A stretch of 64,000 bases of DNA from Exobacillus caeni (GCF_005747095.1 NZ_SWLG01000001.1:434001-498000); one strand, 5' to 3'; shown: positions 44,687 to 53,932, counted from the first letter of the stretch. Notes: a model not told the origin generated them from the letters alone. A program made the numbers and translations.

Positions 44687-46396
44687 ATGGAACCAGCCAT
44701 TCAAAGACCATGGTTAAACAGTTACCCGAAAGACGTTCCAAAACATATCGACTATGATGAAAAACCGCTCAACGACTATCTGTCAAATGCAGCTGAAAAC
44801 GCCCCAGGACAAAAAGCGATCCATTTCTTGGGAAAAGAACTAACTTATAGGGAAGTTTATGAAAGTGCCCTCAAACTGGCTAATCACCTGATTTCCCGGG
44901 GTTTGGAAAAAGGGGACCGTGTTTCGATTATGCTTCCAAACTGTCCTCAAGCAGTTATAGGATATTACGGGGTTCTCCTTGCAGGTGGAATTGTTGTTCA
45001 AACAAACCCACTTTATATGGAAAGAGAATTAGAGCATCAGTTAAATGACTCAGGAGCAAGATTTATCCTATGCCTTGATCTTGTTTTTCCAAAAGTGGTA
45101 AAAGTAAAATCGAACAGTCCGATTGAGCACATTATCGTGACGGGATTAAAAGAATATCTGCCATTTCCAAAGAATGTGTTATATCCCCTTGTCCAAAAGA
45201 AGCAAAAGACAGGGATTCTTGTTAATGTTCCGTATAACGATACTTCGATTCACAGCTTTAAAGAGTGGATGAGGACAGGTATTTTGGATAAACCCGAGGT
45301 TTCAATTAACCCAAAAGAAGACCTGGCACTTTTACAATATACCGGGGGAACAACCGGCCTTGCTAAAGGGGTAATGCTGACTCATTATAATCTTGTTGTA
45401 AATACGATGCAGTGCAGATACTGGATCGCTGATGCAAGATTTGGCGAAGAAGTAATCCTCGGTATTTTGCCTTTTTTCCATGTTTACGGGATGACCTGCG
45501 TGATGAACCTCGCGATCATGTATCAATCTAAAATGGTGATTTTACCCAGGTTTGATGCTAAAGATACACTGAAGACTATTTCGAAACAGCGGCCGACGCT
45601 ATTTCCAGGAGCGCCGACGATCTATATTTCATTGCTAAATCATCCGGATCTGGATGACTATGATCTATCATCCATAAAAGCCTGTATCAGTGGATCTGCT
45701 CCTCTTCCAGTAGAAGTCCAGCAAAAGTTTCAGGAAAAAATAAGCGGGAGGTTAGTAGAGGGATACGGACTGACAGAAGCATCCCCGGTTACACATGCAA
45801 ATCTTTTGTCCGGGAAAAATGTTACTGGTAGCATCGGGCTTCCGTGGCCTGATACTGATGCTGCGATCCTTGGAGCTGAAGGAAAACCGGCAGAAACGAA
45901 AGAGATCGGAGAATTGCTCGTAAGGGGACCTCAAGTGATGAAAGGCTACTGGAATCTCCCGCAGGAAACGGAAGCGGTTTTAAATGATGGGTGGCTATCT
46001 ACTGGAGACATGGGATATATGGACGAAGAGGGCTATTTTTATATCGTGGATCGGAAGAAGGATATGATTATCGCCGGCGGATATAATATTTATCCAAGAG
46101 AAGTAGAAGAAGTTCTTTATGAACATGATGCGATACAGGAAGCTGTTGTCCTTGGAGTGCCAGATCCGTACCGGGGAGAAACGGTTAAAGCATTCATCGT
46201 TCTTAAAGAAGGCTGTACAGTTCAAGAGGAAGATCTGAATAAGCATTGCAGAAAACATCTCGCTGCTTATAAAGTCCCTAGATTATATGAATTCAGGGAA
46301 GAACTTCCAAAGACGACAGTTGGAAAAATATTGCGAAGAGTATTGATCGATGAAGAAAAACAGCGTTTTGAAGATGCTTCAAGCCATTCCGTATAA
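44687..46396 (+). CDS. lcfA: Long-chain fatty acid-CoA ligase LcfA
   Basis: 569 residues. Adenylate-forming enzyme: P-loop LLQYTGGTTGLAKGVMLTH, A5 GYGLTEASPVTH, A7 LSTGDMGYMDEEGYFYIVDR, A8 DRKKDMIIAGGYNIYPREVE, and the A10 lysine in PKTTVGKILRR. Activates long-chain fatty acids with ATP and CoA for beta-oxidation. ATG 44687 follows taaggaggtaat. In B. subtilis lcfA heads the operon lcfA-fadR-fadB-etfBA; here a separate promoter with a FadR site precedes fadR. Confidence 0.96.
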   Translation: MEPAIQRPWLNSYPKDVPKHIDYDEKPLNDYLSNAAENAPGQKAIHFLGKELTYREVYESALKLANHLISRGLEKGDRVSIMLPNCPQAVIGYYGVLLAGGIVVQTNPLYMERELEHQLNDSGARFILCLDLVFPKVVKVKSNSPIEHIIVTGLKEYLPFPKNVLYPLVQKKQKTGILVNVPYNDTSIHSFKEWMRTGILDKPEVSINPKEDLALLQYTGGTTGLAKGVMLTHYNLVVNTMQCRYWIADARFGEEVILGILPFFHVYGMTCVMNLAIMYQSKMVILPRFDAKDTLKTISKQRPTLFPGAPTIYISLLNHPDLDDYDLSSIKACISGSAPLPVEVQQKFQEKISGRLVEGYGLTEASPVTHANLLSGKNVTGSIGLPWPDTDAAILGAEGKPAETKEIGELLVRGPQVMKGYWNLPQETEAVLNDGWLSTGDMGYMDEEGYFYIVDRKKDMIIAGGYNIYPREVEEVLYEHDAIQEAVVLGVPDPYRGETVKAFIVLKEGCTVQEEDLNKHCRKHLAAYKVPRLYEFREELPKTTVGKILRRVLIDEEKQRFEDASSHSV

Positions 46397-46571
46397 GGAG
46401 TGGCTCTTCTTTTGAGAAAAGGTATACCTGAAATAAGGCACTAAAGAGATAAATAAACAGAAGAAGAATAATTTTTTGTTATTAAAATTCGCACATTTCA
46501 CTTTATTATGATATCATTAAATTGTAAAACAACTATGGCATGGTAGCTGTTTTTTCTTTGGGAATTCAATC

Positions 46572-46655
46572 TAACGAGCGCTCGCTCAGGGACTTCTTAT
46601 TGACATATGTTCCGGCTTTCCTTTAGAATTAAATCATGAATGAATGCTCATTCAT
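46572..46655 (+). promoter_or_regulatory. fadR promoter with FadR operator
   Basis: TTGACA (46600-46605), 18-nt spacer, TAGAAT (46624-46629). Immediately downstream, TGAATGA-ATGC-TCATTCA (46637-46654) fits the B. subtilis FadR consensus TGAATGAMTANTCATTCA except at the central positions. A second palindromic site TAACGAGCGCTCGCTCA (46572-46588) sits just upstream of the -35. Autoregulation of fadR and of the downstream beta-oxidation genes is inferred. Confidence 0.8.
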
Positions 46656-46724
46656 TTTACGAAGATGCCCATTTTGCTTGGTACATAGTCAGTCAAGGGC
46701 AAAAGCATAAAGGAGAACGGATCA

Positions 46725-47318
46725 ATGACAAAGGGAAAAAAACGCGGACCAAAATACGATAAGATTATTGATGCTGCAGTAAAAGTAATTGCAGAACATG
46801 GGTATCATCAAGCTCAAGTTTCAAAGATTGCAAAAGCAGCAGGTGTCGCTGACGGTACCATTTATCTGTATTTTAAAAACAAAGAAGATTTGTTGATCTC
46901 GTTGTTCCAAAAGAAAATGGGCAGCTTTATAGAAAAAACCGAAATGGAAATCCTGCTTCAAAAAAGCCCTGATGAAATGCTTCTTTCATTGATTCAGATG
47001 CATTTTAAACAGCTTTCAGAAGACTATGATCTGGCAATTGTTACACAGTTGGAACTGCGCCAGACAAACAAGCAGTTAAGAGCAAAGATTGGGGATGTCC
47101 TAAAGAGGTATTTAGCCCTGGTTGATTCCATACTACAAAAAGGAAAAGAGTCCAGTGTGTTCGATGAAAGCCTTGATATAAGGTTAGCGAGGCAAATGAT
47201 TTTCGGCACACTTGATGAGACTGTTACAAACTGGGTGATGAATGACCATAAGTTTGATCTGGTAGCACTTGCAAAGCCAATACACAGGTTATTGATAAAT
47301 GGCTTAAGCAATAAATAA
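46725..47318 (+). CDS. fadR: TetR family fatty acid regulator FadR
   Basis: 197 residues. TetR HTH at about 10-55 with VSKIAKAAGVADGTIYLYFK and NKEDLL; the remainder is the ligand-binding helical domain that senses long-chain acyl-CoA in B. subtilis FadR (YsiA). Represses fatty acid degradation genes. ATG 46725 follows aaaggagaac. Its own promoter carries the operator pair at 46572-46655; fadB follows in 29 nt. Confidence 0.94.
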   Translation: MTKGKKRGPKYDKIIDAAVKVIAEHGYHQAQVSKIAKAAGVADGTIYLYFKNKEDLLISLFQKKMGSFIEKTEMEILLQKSPDEMLLSLIQMHFKQLSEDYDLAIVTQLELRQTNKQLRAKIGDVLKRYLALVDSILQKGKESSVFDESLDIRLARQMIFGTLDETVTNWVMNDHKFDLVALAKPIHRLLINGLSNK

Positions 47319-47347
47319 AGAACACTTGACCTGAGAGGAGTGGAGAA

Positions 47348-48121
47348 ATGGAATACTTGCAACTCACGAAACATGACAAGTGGGCCCACATCGTACTAAA
47401 CAGGCCGCCGGCAAATGCTGTTTCCAACGGCGTGCTAAAAGAGCTGTCCAGCCTTCTGGATGATTTGAAAGAAGACAGTTCTGTCAAAGTGATTTTGCTG
47501 TCCGGAGAAGGAAGGTTTTTCTCCGCGGGCGCAGATATCAAAGAATTCACAGAAATCAAAGATGAAGAAGATTTCTCTGAATTAGGCGCTTTCGGACAGA
47601 AATTATTCGACAAAATGGAAGCGTTCCCAAAACCGATCGTTGCCGCGATCCATGGAGCAGCGCTGGGCGGAGGCCTTGAACTTGCGATGGGCTGCCATAT
47701 CCGTCTGGTAACTGAAAATGCAAAGTTAGGACTGCCTGAACTTCAGTTAGGATTAATACCTGGTTTTGCAGGATCTCAAAGGCTTCCTCGTTTTGTAGGA
47801 AGGGCAAAAGCTGCTGAAATGCTTCTCACCAGCGAACCGATCACTGGAAAAGAAGCAGTAGAATTCGGCCTTGCGAATAAGGCTTATAGCGAAGATGAGT
47901 TAATGGATAAGGCGACTGAGCTTGTTGAAAAAATCGCTAAGAAAAGTGCAGTTTCCATGAAGTTTATTCTAGAGTTGCTTACTTATACAACTCCTGAGAG
48001 ATTTCAAGAGGGAGTCCAACGCGAAAAAGTCTTGTTTGGCAAAGCTTTTGCTTCTGAAGATGGTCAGGAAGGAATTAGGGCCTTTCTTGAAAAGAGGTCA
48101 CCTGATTTTAAAGATAAATAA
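47348..48121 (+). CDS. fadB: Enoyl-CoA hydratase
   Basis: 257 residues of the crotonase fold. Oxyanion-hole segments SAGADIKEF and AAIHGAALGGGLELAMGCH, with the catalytic Glu region LGLPELQLGLIPGFAGSQRL. Hydrates trans-2-enoyl-CoA in beta-oxidation. ATG 47348 follows gagaggag. Between fadR and etfB in the FadR-controlled operon; despite the symbol it is the single-domain YsiB type, not the E. coli fusion FadB. Confidence 0.93.
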   Translation: MEYLQLTKHDKWAHIVLNRPPANAVSNGVLKELSSLLDDLKEDSSVKVILLSGEGRFFSAGADIKEFTEIKDEEDFSELGAFGQKLFDKMEAFPKPIVAAIHGAALGGGLELAMGCHIRLVTENAKLGLPELQLGLIPGFAGSQRLPRFVGRAKAAEMLLTSEPITGKEAVEFGLANKAYSEDELMDKATELVEKIAKKSAVSMKFILELLTYTTPERFQEGVQREKVLFGKAFASEDGQEGIRAFLEKRSPDFKDK

Positions 48122-48148
48122 ACCAGAATACAGGGAGGGAATCTTCTC

Positions 48149-48919
48149 ATGAACATTTATGTAATCATGAAGAGAACGTTTGATACGGAAGAAAAAATTG
48201 TTATTGAAAACGGGCAGATCAGTGATGAGGGTGTAGAATTTATCATTAACCCTTACGACGAATATGCAATTGAAGAAGCAATCCGCTTGCGTGACGATAA
48301 CGGCGGTGAAGTTACAGTAGTGAGCATCGGTGATGAAGAGGTGGAAAAAGAACTTCGCACTGCGCTTGCGATGGGAGCTGACAAAGCAGTTCTAATCAAC
48401 AACGAGGACATAGAAGACAGTGACCAGTTTACAACAGCTTCTCTTCTTGCAGCTTATTTTGAAGACAAAGAATATGACCTGATTTTAGGCGGGAATGTCT
48501 CCAACGATAACAGTACAGGACAAGTTGGCCCTCGCCTTGCAGAACAATTGGATATTCCATATGTTACAACCATTACTAAATTCGAGCTTGATGGCGAAAA
48601 AGTAACAATCGAGAGGGACGTAGAAGGAGATGTTGAAGTAATCGAAACATCGCTTCCGCTGCTTGTTACTGCTCAACAGGGCTTAAATGATCCTCGTTAT
48701 CCTTCATTGCCTGGAATCATGAAAGCGAAGAAAAAGCCTCTTGAAGAAATTGACTATGACGACTTAGATATCGATGAAGATGAAATCGAGGCAAAGACAG
48801 AAACAGTAGAAATATTCTTGCCTCCTAAAAAAGAAGCAGGAAAGATCTTGGAAGGTGAACTTGACGAACAAGTTCAAGAACTTGTGAAGTTATTACGCCA
48901 GGAAGCAAAAGTAATATAG
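48149..48919 (+). CDS. etfB: Electron transfer flavoprotein subunit beta
   Basis: 256 residues. EtfB family with the AMP/adenine-binding region and the signature LPLLVTAQQGLNDPRYPSLPGIMKAKKKP. Pairs with EtfA to carry electrons from acyl-CoA dehydrogenases. ATG 48149 follows cagggaggga. etfA follows in 13 nt. Confidence 0.96.
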   Translation: MNIYVIMKRTFDTEEKIVIENGQISDEGVEFIINPYDEYAIEEAIRLRDDNGGEVTVVSIGDEEVEKELRTALAMGADKAVLINNEDIEDSDQFTTASLLAAYFEDKEYDLILGGNVSNDNSTGQVGPRLAEQLDIPYVTTITKFELDGEKVTIERDVEGDVEVIETSLPLLVTAQQGLNDPRYPSLPGIMKAKKKPLEEIDYDDLDIDEDEIEAKTETVEIFLPPKKEAGKILEGELDEQVQELVKLLRQEAKVI

Positions 48920-48932
48920 GAGGGGACCGAGA

Positions 48933-49910
48933 ATGGCTAGAAAAGTACTCGTTTTTGCAGAAGTAAGAGAAAATGAATTAAGAAATGTTTCTTTTGAAGC
49001 ACTAGCAGCAGCAAAGGATATCGCTGCAGGCGGCGAAGTTATTGGAGTAGTGGCAGGGGAAAGTGTCAGCGGATTGGCTGAAACTTTATTCCACTATGGA
49101 GCTGACCGCGTTATTACAGTTGAAAATGAAAAGTTAAAAGCTTATACGAATGACGGATATTCCCAGGCATATCTTCAGGTGATTGACTCTGTTCAACCTG
49201 ATGCAATTTTAATGGGACACACTGCACAGGGGAAAGATATCTCTCCTAAATTAGCAAGTAAGTTAAGTTCCGGCCTGATTTCTGACGCTACGGGAATAGA
49301 AATCGATGGTGAAGACGTGATTTTCACACGTCCTATTTACTCAGGCAAAGCTTTTGAAAAAAAGAAAGTAAAAGAAGGCTTGATCTTTGCAACGATTCGT
49401 CCAAACAATATCTCTGTACTTGAAAAAGACGAATCCCGTTCTGGAGAAGTAGTAAATGAAGATGTAGAGATCAAAGATTTACGTACAATCGTTAAAGAAG
49501 TTGTCAGGAAATCCACTTCTGGCGTTGACCTATCTGAAGCAAAAGTTATCGTTGCAGGTGGACGCGGAGTCAAGAGCTCAGAAGGATTTGAACCGTTGAA
49601 TGAACTTGCTGAAGTATTGGGGGCAGCGGTTGGTGCTTCTCGTGGAGCATGTGATGCTGATTATTGTGATTACTCCTTGCAAATTGGCCAAACAGGTAAA
49701 GTGGTAACACCTGATCTGTATATTGCCTGCGGTATTTCCGGAGCAATCCAGCATCTTGCCGGAATGTCAAACTCCAAAGTAATTGTGGCGATTAACAAAG
49801 ATCCTGAAGCAAACATCTTTAACGTTGCTGATTACGGAATCGTTGGAGATTTATTTGAAGTTGTCCCAATGTTAACAGAAGAATTTAAAAAAGTTTTGCA
49901 AACTAATTAA
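48933..49910 (+). CDS. etfA: Electron transfer flavoprotein subunit alpha
   Basis: 325 residues. The C-terminal FAD domain carries VVAGGRGVKSSEGF, GASRGACDADYC, LYIACGISGAIQHLAGMSNS and VAINKDPEANIFNVADYGI. With EtfB it forms the flavoprotein feeding the respiratory quinone pool. ATG 48933 follows ataggagggg. Last gene of the operon; terminator at 49920. Confidence 0.97.
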   Translation: MARKVLVFAEVRENELRNVSFEALAAAKDIAAGGEVIGVVAGESVSGLAETLFHYGADRVITVENEKLKAYTNDGYSQAYLQVIDSVQPDAILMGHTAQGKDISPKLASKLSSGLISDATGIEIDGEDVIFTRPIYSGKAFEKKKVKEGLIFATIRPNNISVLEKDESRSGEVVNEDVEIKDLRTIVKEVVRKSTSGVDLSEAKVIVAGGRGVKSSEGFEPLNELAEVLGAAVGASRGACDADYCDYSLQIGQTGKVVTPDLYIACGISGAIQHLAGMSNSKVIVAINKDPEANIFNVADYGIVGDLFEVVPMLTEEFKKVLQTN

Positions 49911-49919
49911 TATCTGTTA

Positions 49920-49950
49920 AGCGGGTTGGTCATCGACCGATCCGCTTTTT
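49920..49950 (+). terminator. Terminator after etfA
   Basis: AGCGGGTTGGTC (49920-49931), loop ATC, GACCGATCCGCT (49935-49946), with two G-U pairs and a T-run. Confidence 0.85.
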
Positions 49951-49985
49951 GCGATTACTCTTTCAGTGAATTTAGGAACAACTTT

Positions 49986-50011
49986 GTTTTTTATAAAGGG
50001 ATTTCGGGTAA
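49986..50011 (+). promoter_or_regulatory. Candidate sigma-B promoter of trxA
   Basis: GTTTTT (49986-49991), 14-nt spacer, GGGTAA (50006-50011), close to the SigB consensus GTTTAA-N12-15-GGGTAT. B. subtilis trxA has a SigB as well as a SigA promoter. Confidence 0.5.
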
Positions 50012-50054
50012 ACTTTGTAGTGAATCAAATAAATAGCATAATCAAGCTGTTTAG

Positions 50055-50063
50055 TGATATACT
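50055..50063 (+). promoter_or_regulatory. Extended -10 sigma-A promoter of trxA
   Basis: TGATATACT is a full TGnTATAnT extended -10 with no clear -35, about 90 nt before trxA. Confidence 0.5.
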
Positions 50064-50154
50064 CAGTGATGAAAATACCAATAAAGGTATATAAGGCATT
50101 TGTTAGGCTAATTAAGACTGATGTCAATAAAGTTTTTTAAAGGAGGCAACAATA

Positions 50155-50466
50155 ATGGCAATTGTAAATGCAACTGACCAAAATTTTGCACAAGAAACAA
50201 GCGAAGGATTAGTATTGGCTGACTTCTGGGCACCATGGTGCGGGCCTTGTAAGATGATCGCTCCAGTACTAGAAGAACTTGAATCTGAAATGGATAGCGT
50301 AAAGGTCGTTAAGCTTGATGTAGATGAGAACCAGGAAACTGCAAGCAAATTCGGCGTAATGAGCATTCCAACACTTCTAGTATTTAAAAATGGTGAGGTT
50401 GTTGATCAAGTAGTTGGTTTCCAACCAAAAGAATCTTTAGCACAGTTATTAGAAAAACACCAATAA
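50155..50466 (+). CDS. trxA: Thioredoxin
   Basis: 103 residues, single thioredoxin fold with the redox site [10 protein letters not shown] near residue 26-35, the buried Asp-region LVLADFW and cis-Pro in SIPTLLVF. Cytosolic disulfide reductant. ATG 50155 follows aaaggaggcaa. Terminator at 50482. Last core gene before the accessory island. Confidence 0.98.
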   Translation: MAIVNATDQNFAQETSEGLVLADFWAPWCGPCKMIAPVLEELESEMDSVKVVKLDVDENQETASKFGVMSIPTLLVFKNGEVVDQVVGFQPKESLAQLLEKHQ

Positions 50467-50481
50467 TAAATGATTTATTTG

Positions 50482-50515
50482 ACCCGTCCGTGAATTTTTC
50501 ACGGGCGGGTTTTGT
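50482..50515 (+). terminator. Terminator after trxA
   Basis: ACCCGTCCGTGAA (50482-50494), loop TTT, TTCACGGGCGGGT (50498-50510), then TTTTG. Confidence 0.9.
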
Positions 50516-50591
50516 TGTATAAAGCAATCAACTCTTTTAGCAAGAATCAATATTTTTTCAGCATTTGGACAAATTTTCTTTCAAAGTTTAG

Positions 50592-50647
50592 TTGACAATG
50601 AGAATCGTTCTCTCTATACTTGGTATTGGAATTGAAAATCATTATCA
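50592..50647 (+). promoter_or_regulatory. Promoter with Fur boxes (iron lipoprotein gene)
   Basis: TTGACA (50592-50597), 17-nt spacer, TATACT (50615-50620). TGAAAATCATTATCA (50633-50647) matches the 7-1-7 Fur box TGATAATNATTATCA at 13 of the 14 defined positions. A weaker box-like TGAGAATCGTTCTCT (50599-50613) fills the promoter spacer. Iron repression by Fur is inferred. Confidence 0.8.
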
Positions 50648-50676
50648 ATACATAACAATTTAGGGGGATTTCAACA

Positions 50677-51888
50677 ATGACATTGCGGACCAAAATCATG
50701 AGTATGTTTATCATTTCTAGCTTGCTTTTAGCTGCTTGCGGGCAGAACAATGCTTCTAATAATGCACCAGAAAATAACACTGGAAATTCTGAGCAAACAG
50801 AGAATGCAGATAATCAGAACACAGGAAATGAAGAAAACAGCGAGGAAGAGGAAGCAGAAGCAGAAGCAGAATTCGGTGAAGTCTACAAAGAAGCTGTAAG
50901 TGAGCTGGCTAAAGCTCAAGAAGATCAAGAAGTTGATTATGATAAAGTAATAGAACTCTATAATAATAATTTGCAATCTCTCGTACAAAAGCGTGACGGA
51001 GAATTTGAAGAAAACATCGACCAGCAGATTACAACAGCACTCCAGGCAGGAAAAGAAGGATCGATGGATGGAGCTGTAGTAAAGCAAATATTTGATAAGT
51101 TAATGCAAAAGGTTTTCTACAATACTATCAAACATGAGTTTACAGAGATCAGCGAAAACTGGGGCAATACAGAAGAAGTAACGGCTGAAGTTGAGGAAGC
51201 GAAAGAATATTATGCTATTCTAGAATCAACAGTAGAAAAAAGAGATGCAGCATATGGTACAACAATGGTTGACACGATTAACGGCGGGTTTAATGAAATC
51301 GAAAGTGCGATTGAAAATAACGATGAGATCGGTTTCCAGTTAGGGAAGCAAGTGGTTGATAAAACGTTGATGAAAACCTTCTATCTTGCAGCAGGAGCCC
51401 TTGAAAACGGATATGCTTCTAAGGCTGCAAAAGAAGCAAAGGAACATCCAGAAAAAGCTAAAGTAGAACAGGCAGAAGGCTGGGCGTTCTTCCAATCCCT
51501 TACAGGCTATCTTGGCAAACATGCTCCAGAGGAAACTGAACTGATTGAAAAGCAATTCAGCCTTGAATCAGATGTAGCAAAAATTGATCCAGAAGCAGTA
51601 AACAAAGCATTTATCCGCGGCTTTTCTAAGATTGCACTTCATGAATATGAAGAAAGTGAAGAAAACTGGGGAGAAGATAAAGCTGTCATCACTGCCCTTG
51701 AAGGAGCACTATTCGTAGATATCATTGCAGATGATATCAAACGTATGAAGGGTGAAGATGCTTATTCAACTCTCAATGACCAGACTGCAAGTTACCTTGA
51801 AGCAGTGAAAGCTGGTGAAAAAGAAAAAGCAGAAGAAACACTAAGCAAAATTGAAACAACATTAAATGAACTAGCTTCAGTTAAATAA
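50677..51888 (+). CDS. Fur-regulated acidic lipoprotein with duplicated helical domain (FTR1-associated)
   Basis: 403 residues. Type II signal peptide with lipobox LLLAAC (Cys21), a Q/N/E-rich linker with an acidic run (about 22-66), then all-helical repeats: A about 66-240 and B about 265-403. Each repeat carries an E..SENWG or EENWG motif (158-163, 328-332) after a helix of the V.K.F....K form. The 251-aa protein at 56285 has a related domain next to the FTR1 permease. Extracellular iron capture or delivery is inferred from the Fur box and acidity. It has no EfeO-type HxxE peptidase-like motif that I can see. Confidence 0.7.
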   Translation: MTLRTKIMSMFIISSLLLAACGQNNASNNAPENNTGNSEQTENADNQNTGNEENSEEEEAEAEAEFGEVYKEAVSELAKAQEDQEVDYDKVIELYNNNLQSLVQKRDGEFEENIDQQITTALQAGKEGSMDGAVVKQIFDKLMQKVFYNTIKHEFTEISENWGNTEEVTAEVEEAKEYYAILESTVEKRDAAYGTTMVDTINGGFNEIESAIENNDEIGFQLGKQVVDKTLMKTFYLAAGALENGYASKAAKEAKEHPEKAKVEQAEGWAFFQSLTGYLGKHAPEETELIEKQFSLESDVAKIDPEAVNKAFIRGFSKIALHEYEESEENWGEDKAVITALEGALFVDIIADDIKRMKGEDAYSTLNDQTASYLEAVKAGEKEKAEETLSKIETTLNELASVK

Positions 51889-51908
51889 TAGAAAGATAAA
51901 TAAAGAAG

Positions 51909-51939
51909 AACCCTGTCTGAAAACTGACAGGGTTTTTCT
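51909..51939 (+). terminator. Terminator after the lipoprotein gene
   Basis: AACCCTGTC (51909-51917), 8-nt loop, GACAGGGTT (51926-51934) with a T-run. Confidence 0.88.
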
Positions 51940-52058
51940 ACAGATGAATTTTTCCGTAGTACCTCGCCATATTCCACAATTTAAATTAATGGTATGATTG
52001 GGACCTGGGAATTCTATAGAAAAAGGGAAAAGCTTCATCATATAATCGGGGTGTCAGA

Positions 52059-53003
52059 ATGAAGGTATTGATTACAGGGGGGGCCGGTTTTATCGGAAGC
52101 CGCCTATCAAAAGAATTATTAAATGAAGGTCACGAAGTTTTTATAATCGATAATTTCCATCGTTATTATGAACGAAAGAGAAAGCTGTCTCAGCTAAATA
52201 ACATAAAAGAAAGCGGCGAGTTCCTTCTCTTTGAGATCGATTTATTGGATAAAGCAAAGCTGGAGAAGGTGTTTCAGGAGACTCGTTTCGACGTTTTGTA
52301 TCACCTCGCTGCATTGCCGGGTGTCTCTTATTCGATCGAGCAGCCAAACCTATACGTGGATTACGATGTTAAAGCCACGGTAAACGTACTGGAAATGGCC
52401 GGAAAATATGAGGTAGAACACGTTGTTTTTTCCTCTTCTTCTTCGGTTTACGGAAATCAGCAGGGGAAGCCGTTAAGCGAAGAAATGGCGAATGGCAAAG
52501 TTATCTCTCCGTATGCAGCTTCCAAATATGGGGCTGAGTCTTTTTGCCATGTCTATCAGCATTTATATAACTTTCGATTAACTATTCTCCGTTATTTTAC
52601 TGTTTACGGCCCGTGGGGAAGGCCGGATATGGCTATCATGAAGTTTGCTAACCTCTTGTTAAGCGGAAAGCCGATTGAAGTTTACGGGTCAAACTCATTT
52701 AGAGATTATACGTTTATTGATGATATAGTAGCTGGAACGAAGGCTGTCTTACATACTACTTATCAAAGTGAAACAATAAATCTCGGAGCGGGACGCCCTG
52801 TCAGTATCGAAGACCTGCTGGCGATTTTTAAAACTCATTTTCCGGAAATGGAAGCAATCAGGAATGAGTGGAGAACAGGTGACGTAGAAATGACCTGGGC
52901 AGATTTAACGAGAGCGAAAGAGCTTCTCGGATATGTTCCTGAGATTACCATTGAAGAAGGAGTAGCCAGAACAGTAGAATGGGTAAAACGAAACAGACGA
53001 TGA
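52059..53003 (+). CDS. NAD-dependent sugar epimerase/dehydratase
   Basis: 314 residues, extended SDR family. Cofactor motif ITGGAGFIGSRL, DxD-region VFIIDNF, YHLAALPGV, Ser-rich VVFSSSSSVYG, catalytic YAASKYGAE and RYFTVYGPWGRPDMA. It resembles UDP-glucuronate/UDP-glucose 4-epimerases; the exact substrate cannot be read. ATG 52059 has a weak upstream region (ggggtgtcaga). First gene of a four-gene cluster whose stops overlap the next starts as ATGA. Confidence 0.88.
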   Translation: MKVLITGGAGFIGSRLSKELLNEGHEVFIIDNFHRYYERKRKLSQLNNIKESGEFLLFEIDLLDKAKLEKVFQETRFDVLYHLAALPGVSYSIEQPNLYVDYDVKATVNVLEMAGKYEVEHVVFSSSSSVYGNQQGKPLSEEMANGKVISPYAASKYGAESFCHVYQHLYNFRLTILRYFTVYGPWGRPDMAIMKFANLLLSGKPIEVYGSNSFRDYTFIDDIVAGTKAVLHTTYQSETINLGAGRPVSIEDLLAIFKTHFPEMEAIRNEWRTGDVEMTWADLTRAKELLGYVPEITIEEGVARTVEWVKRNRR

Positions 53004-53932
53004 TCAGGAAGACCGTAATTACAATTGTCCGACTCGTAATCGCAGCATTTTTTATTTTTATTACTTATTCTTTTTTTGATTTTTCTTTTATCAGTAAGCA
53101 GGCTATCCGTGTTTGGAATCAACCGTTTCTCATTTTTGTCATTACTATATTATACTTTTTTGCTTTTGTATTAAGAGCAAGGGCATGGCAGCTCTATTTA
53201 ATGGGAGAAAAAATTCCTTTTAAACATTTTATGATTGCTATTTTGTACAGTTTGTTTCTAAACCACATTTTGCCTGTAAAAGCGGGAGATATTGCAAGGA
53301 CTGGATATCTTTCTTTGAAAGGCGGGATCAGCTGGGGAAAGTCACTGGAGTCTGTAGTAGCCCTCCGCTTAGTTGATCTACTGATACTAGCTTTTCTAAC
53401 AGCGGTCGGCGCAGCTGCTTTTAGCATTTCGATCTCGTATTCTTTCTTTATTATTCTTATGGTAGCAGGTATGCTTGGATTGCTGGGACTGAGTATTGCC
53501 ATTCCTGCTCTTAAAAAAAAGCTGGTCGAGACGATACGCCACGCAGGACTGATTTTATATTCACTACGAGGAATAAAACTTCTTATTCTTGTATTTGCCA
53601 GCTGGATCTTAGAAGCGTTTGTATTGTTTAATATTACTTTTTCACTTTCGCTTCCTCTGACGTTTATCGAGAGCGTTTGGGTAAACAGTTTTACAATAGC
53701 CGGTCAGGTCTTTCACTTTGCTCCGGGCGGAATTGGAACTTATGAAAGCTTTATGAGTTTTTCCCTGGCACTAATGGGGCTTGATGCAAAGCAGGCTTAT
53801 ACCGTGTCACTGTTAACACACGGATATAAATTTTTATTTTCTTTCGGCTGCGGGCTCTTTCTTGCCGTTTTTGCACCGATATCGATTCGTTCACTTATGG
53901 ATTGGAAAAGAAGAAAGGAGCGTTTTAAATGA
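53000..53932 (+). CDS. UPF0104 / LPG-synthase TM-domain family membrane protein (flippase-like)
   Basis: About 310 residues from ATG 53000, which overlaps the previous stop as ATGA; an upstream ATG 52979 would overlap by 25 nt. Eight or so hydrophobic segments, with family features LFLNHILPVKAGDIARTGYL and FHFAPGGIGTYESFMSF. Related to the flippase half of MprF and to YbhN proteins. Lipid or glycolipid translocation is inferred from family and neighbours. Confidence 0.8.
   Translation: MIRKTVITIVRLVIAAFFIFITYSFFDFSFISKQAIRVWNQPFLIFVITILYFFAFVLRARAWQLYLMGEKIPFKHFMIAILYSLFLNHILPVKAGDIARTGYLSLKGGISWGKSLESVVALRLVDLLILAFLTAVGAAAFSISISYSFFIILMVAGMLGLLGLSIAIPALKKKLVETIRHAGLILYSLRGIKLLILVFASWILEAFVLFNITFSLSLPLTFIESVWVNSFTIAGQVFHFAPGGIGTYESFMSFSLALMGLDAKQAYTVSLLTHGYKFLFSFGCGLFLAVFAPISIRSLMDWKRRKERFK

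Noticed and set aside
44258-44704. 148-codon minus-strand frame upstream of lcfA
   Set aside because: It overlaps the yshE terminator, a repeat and the start of lcfA, and has no SD or protein character.
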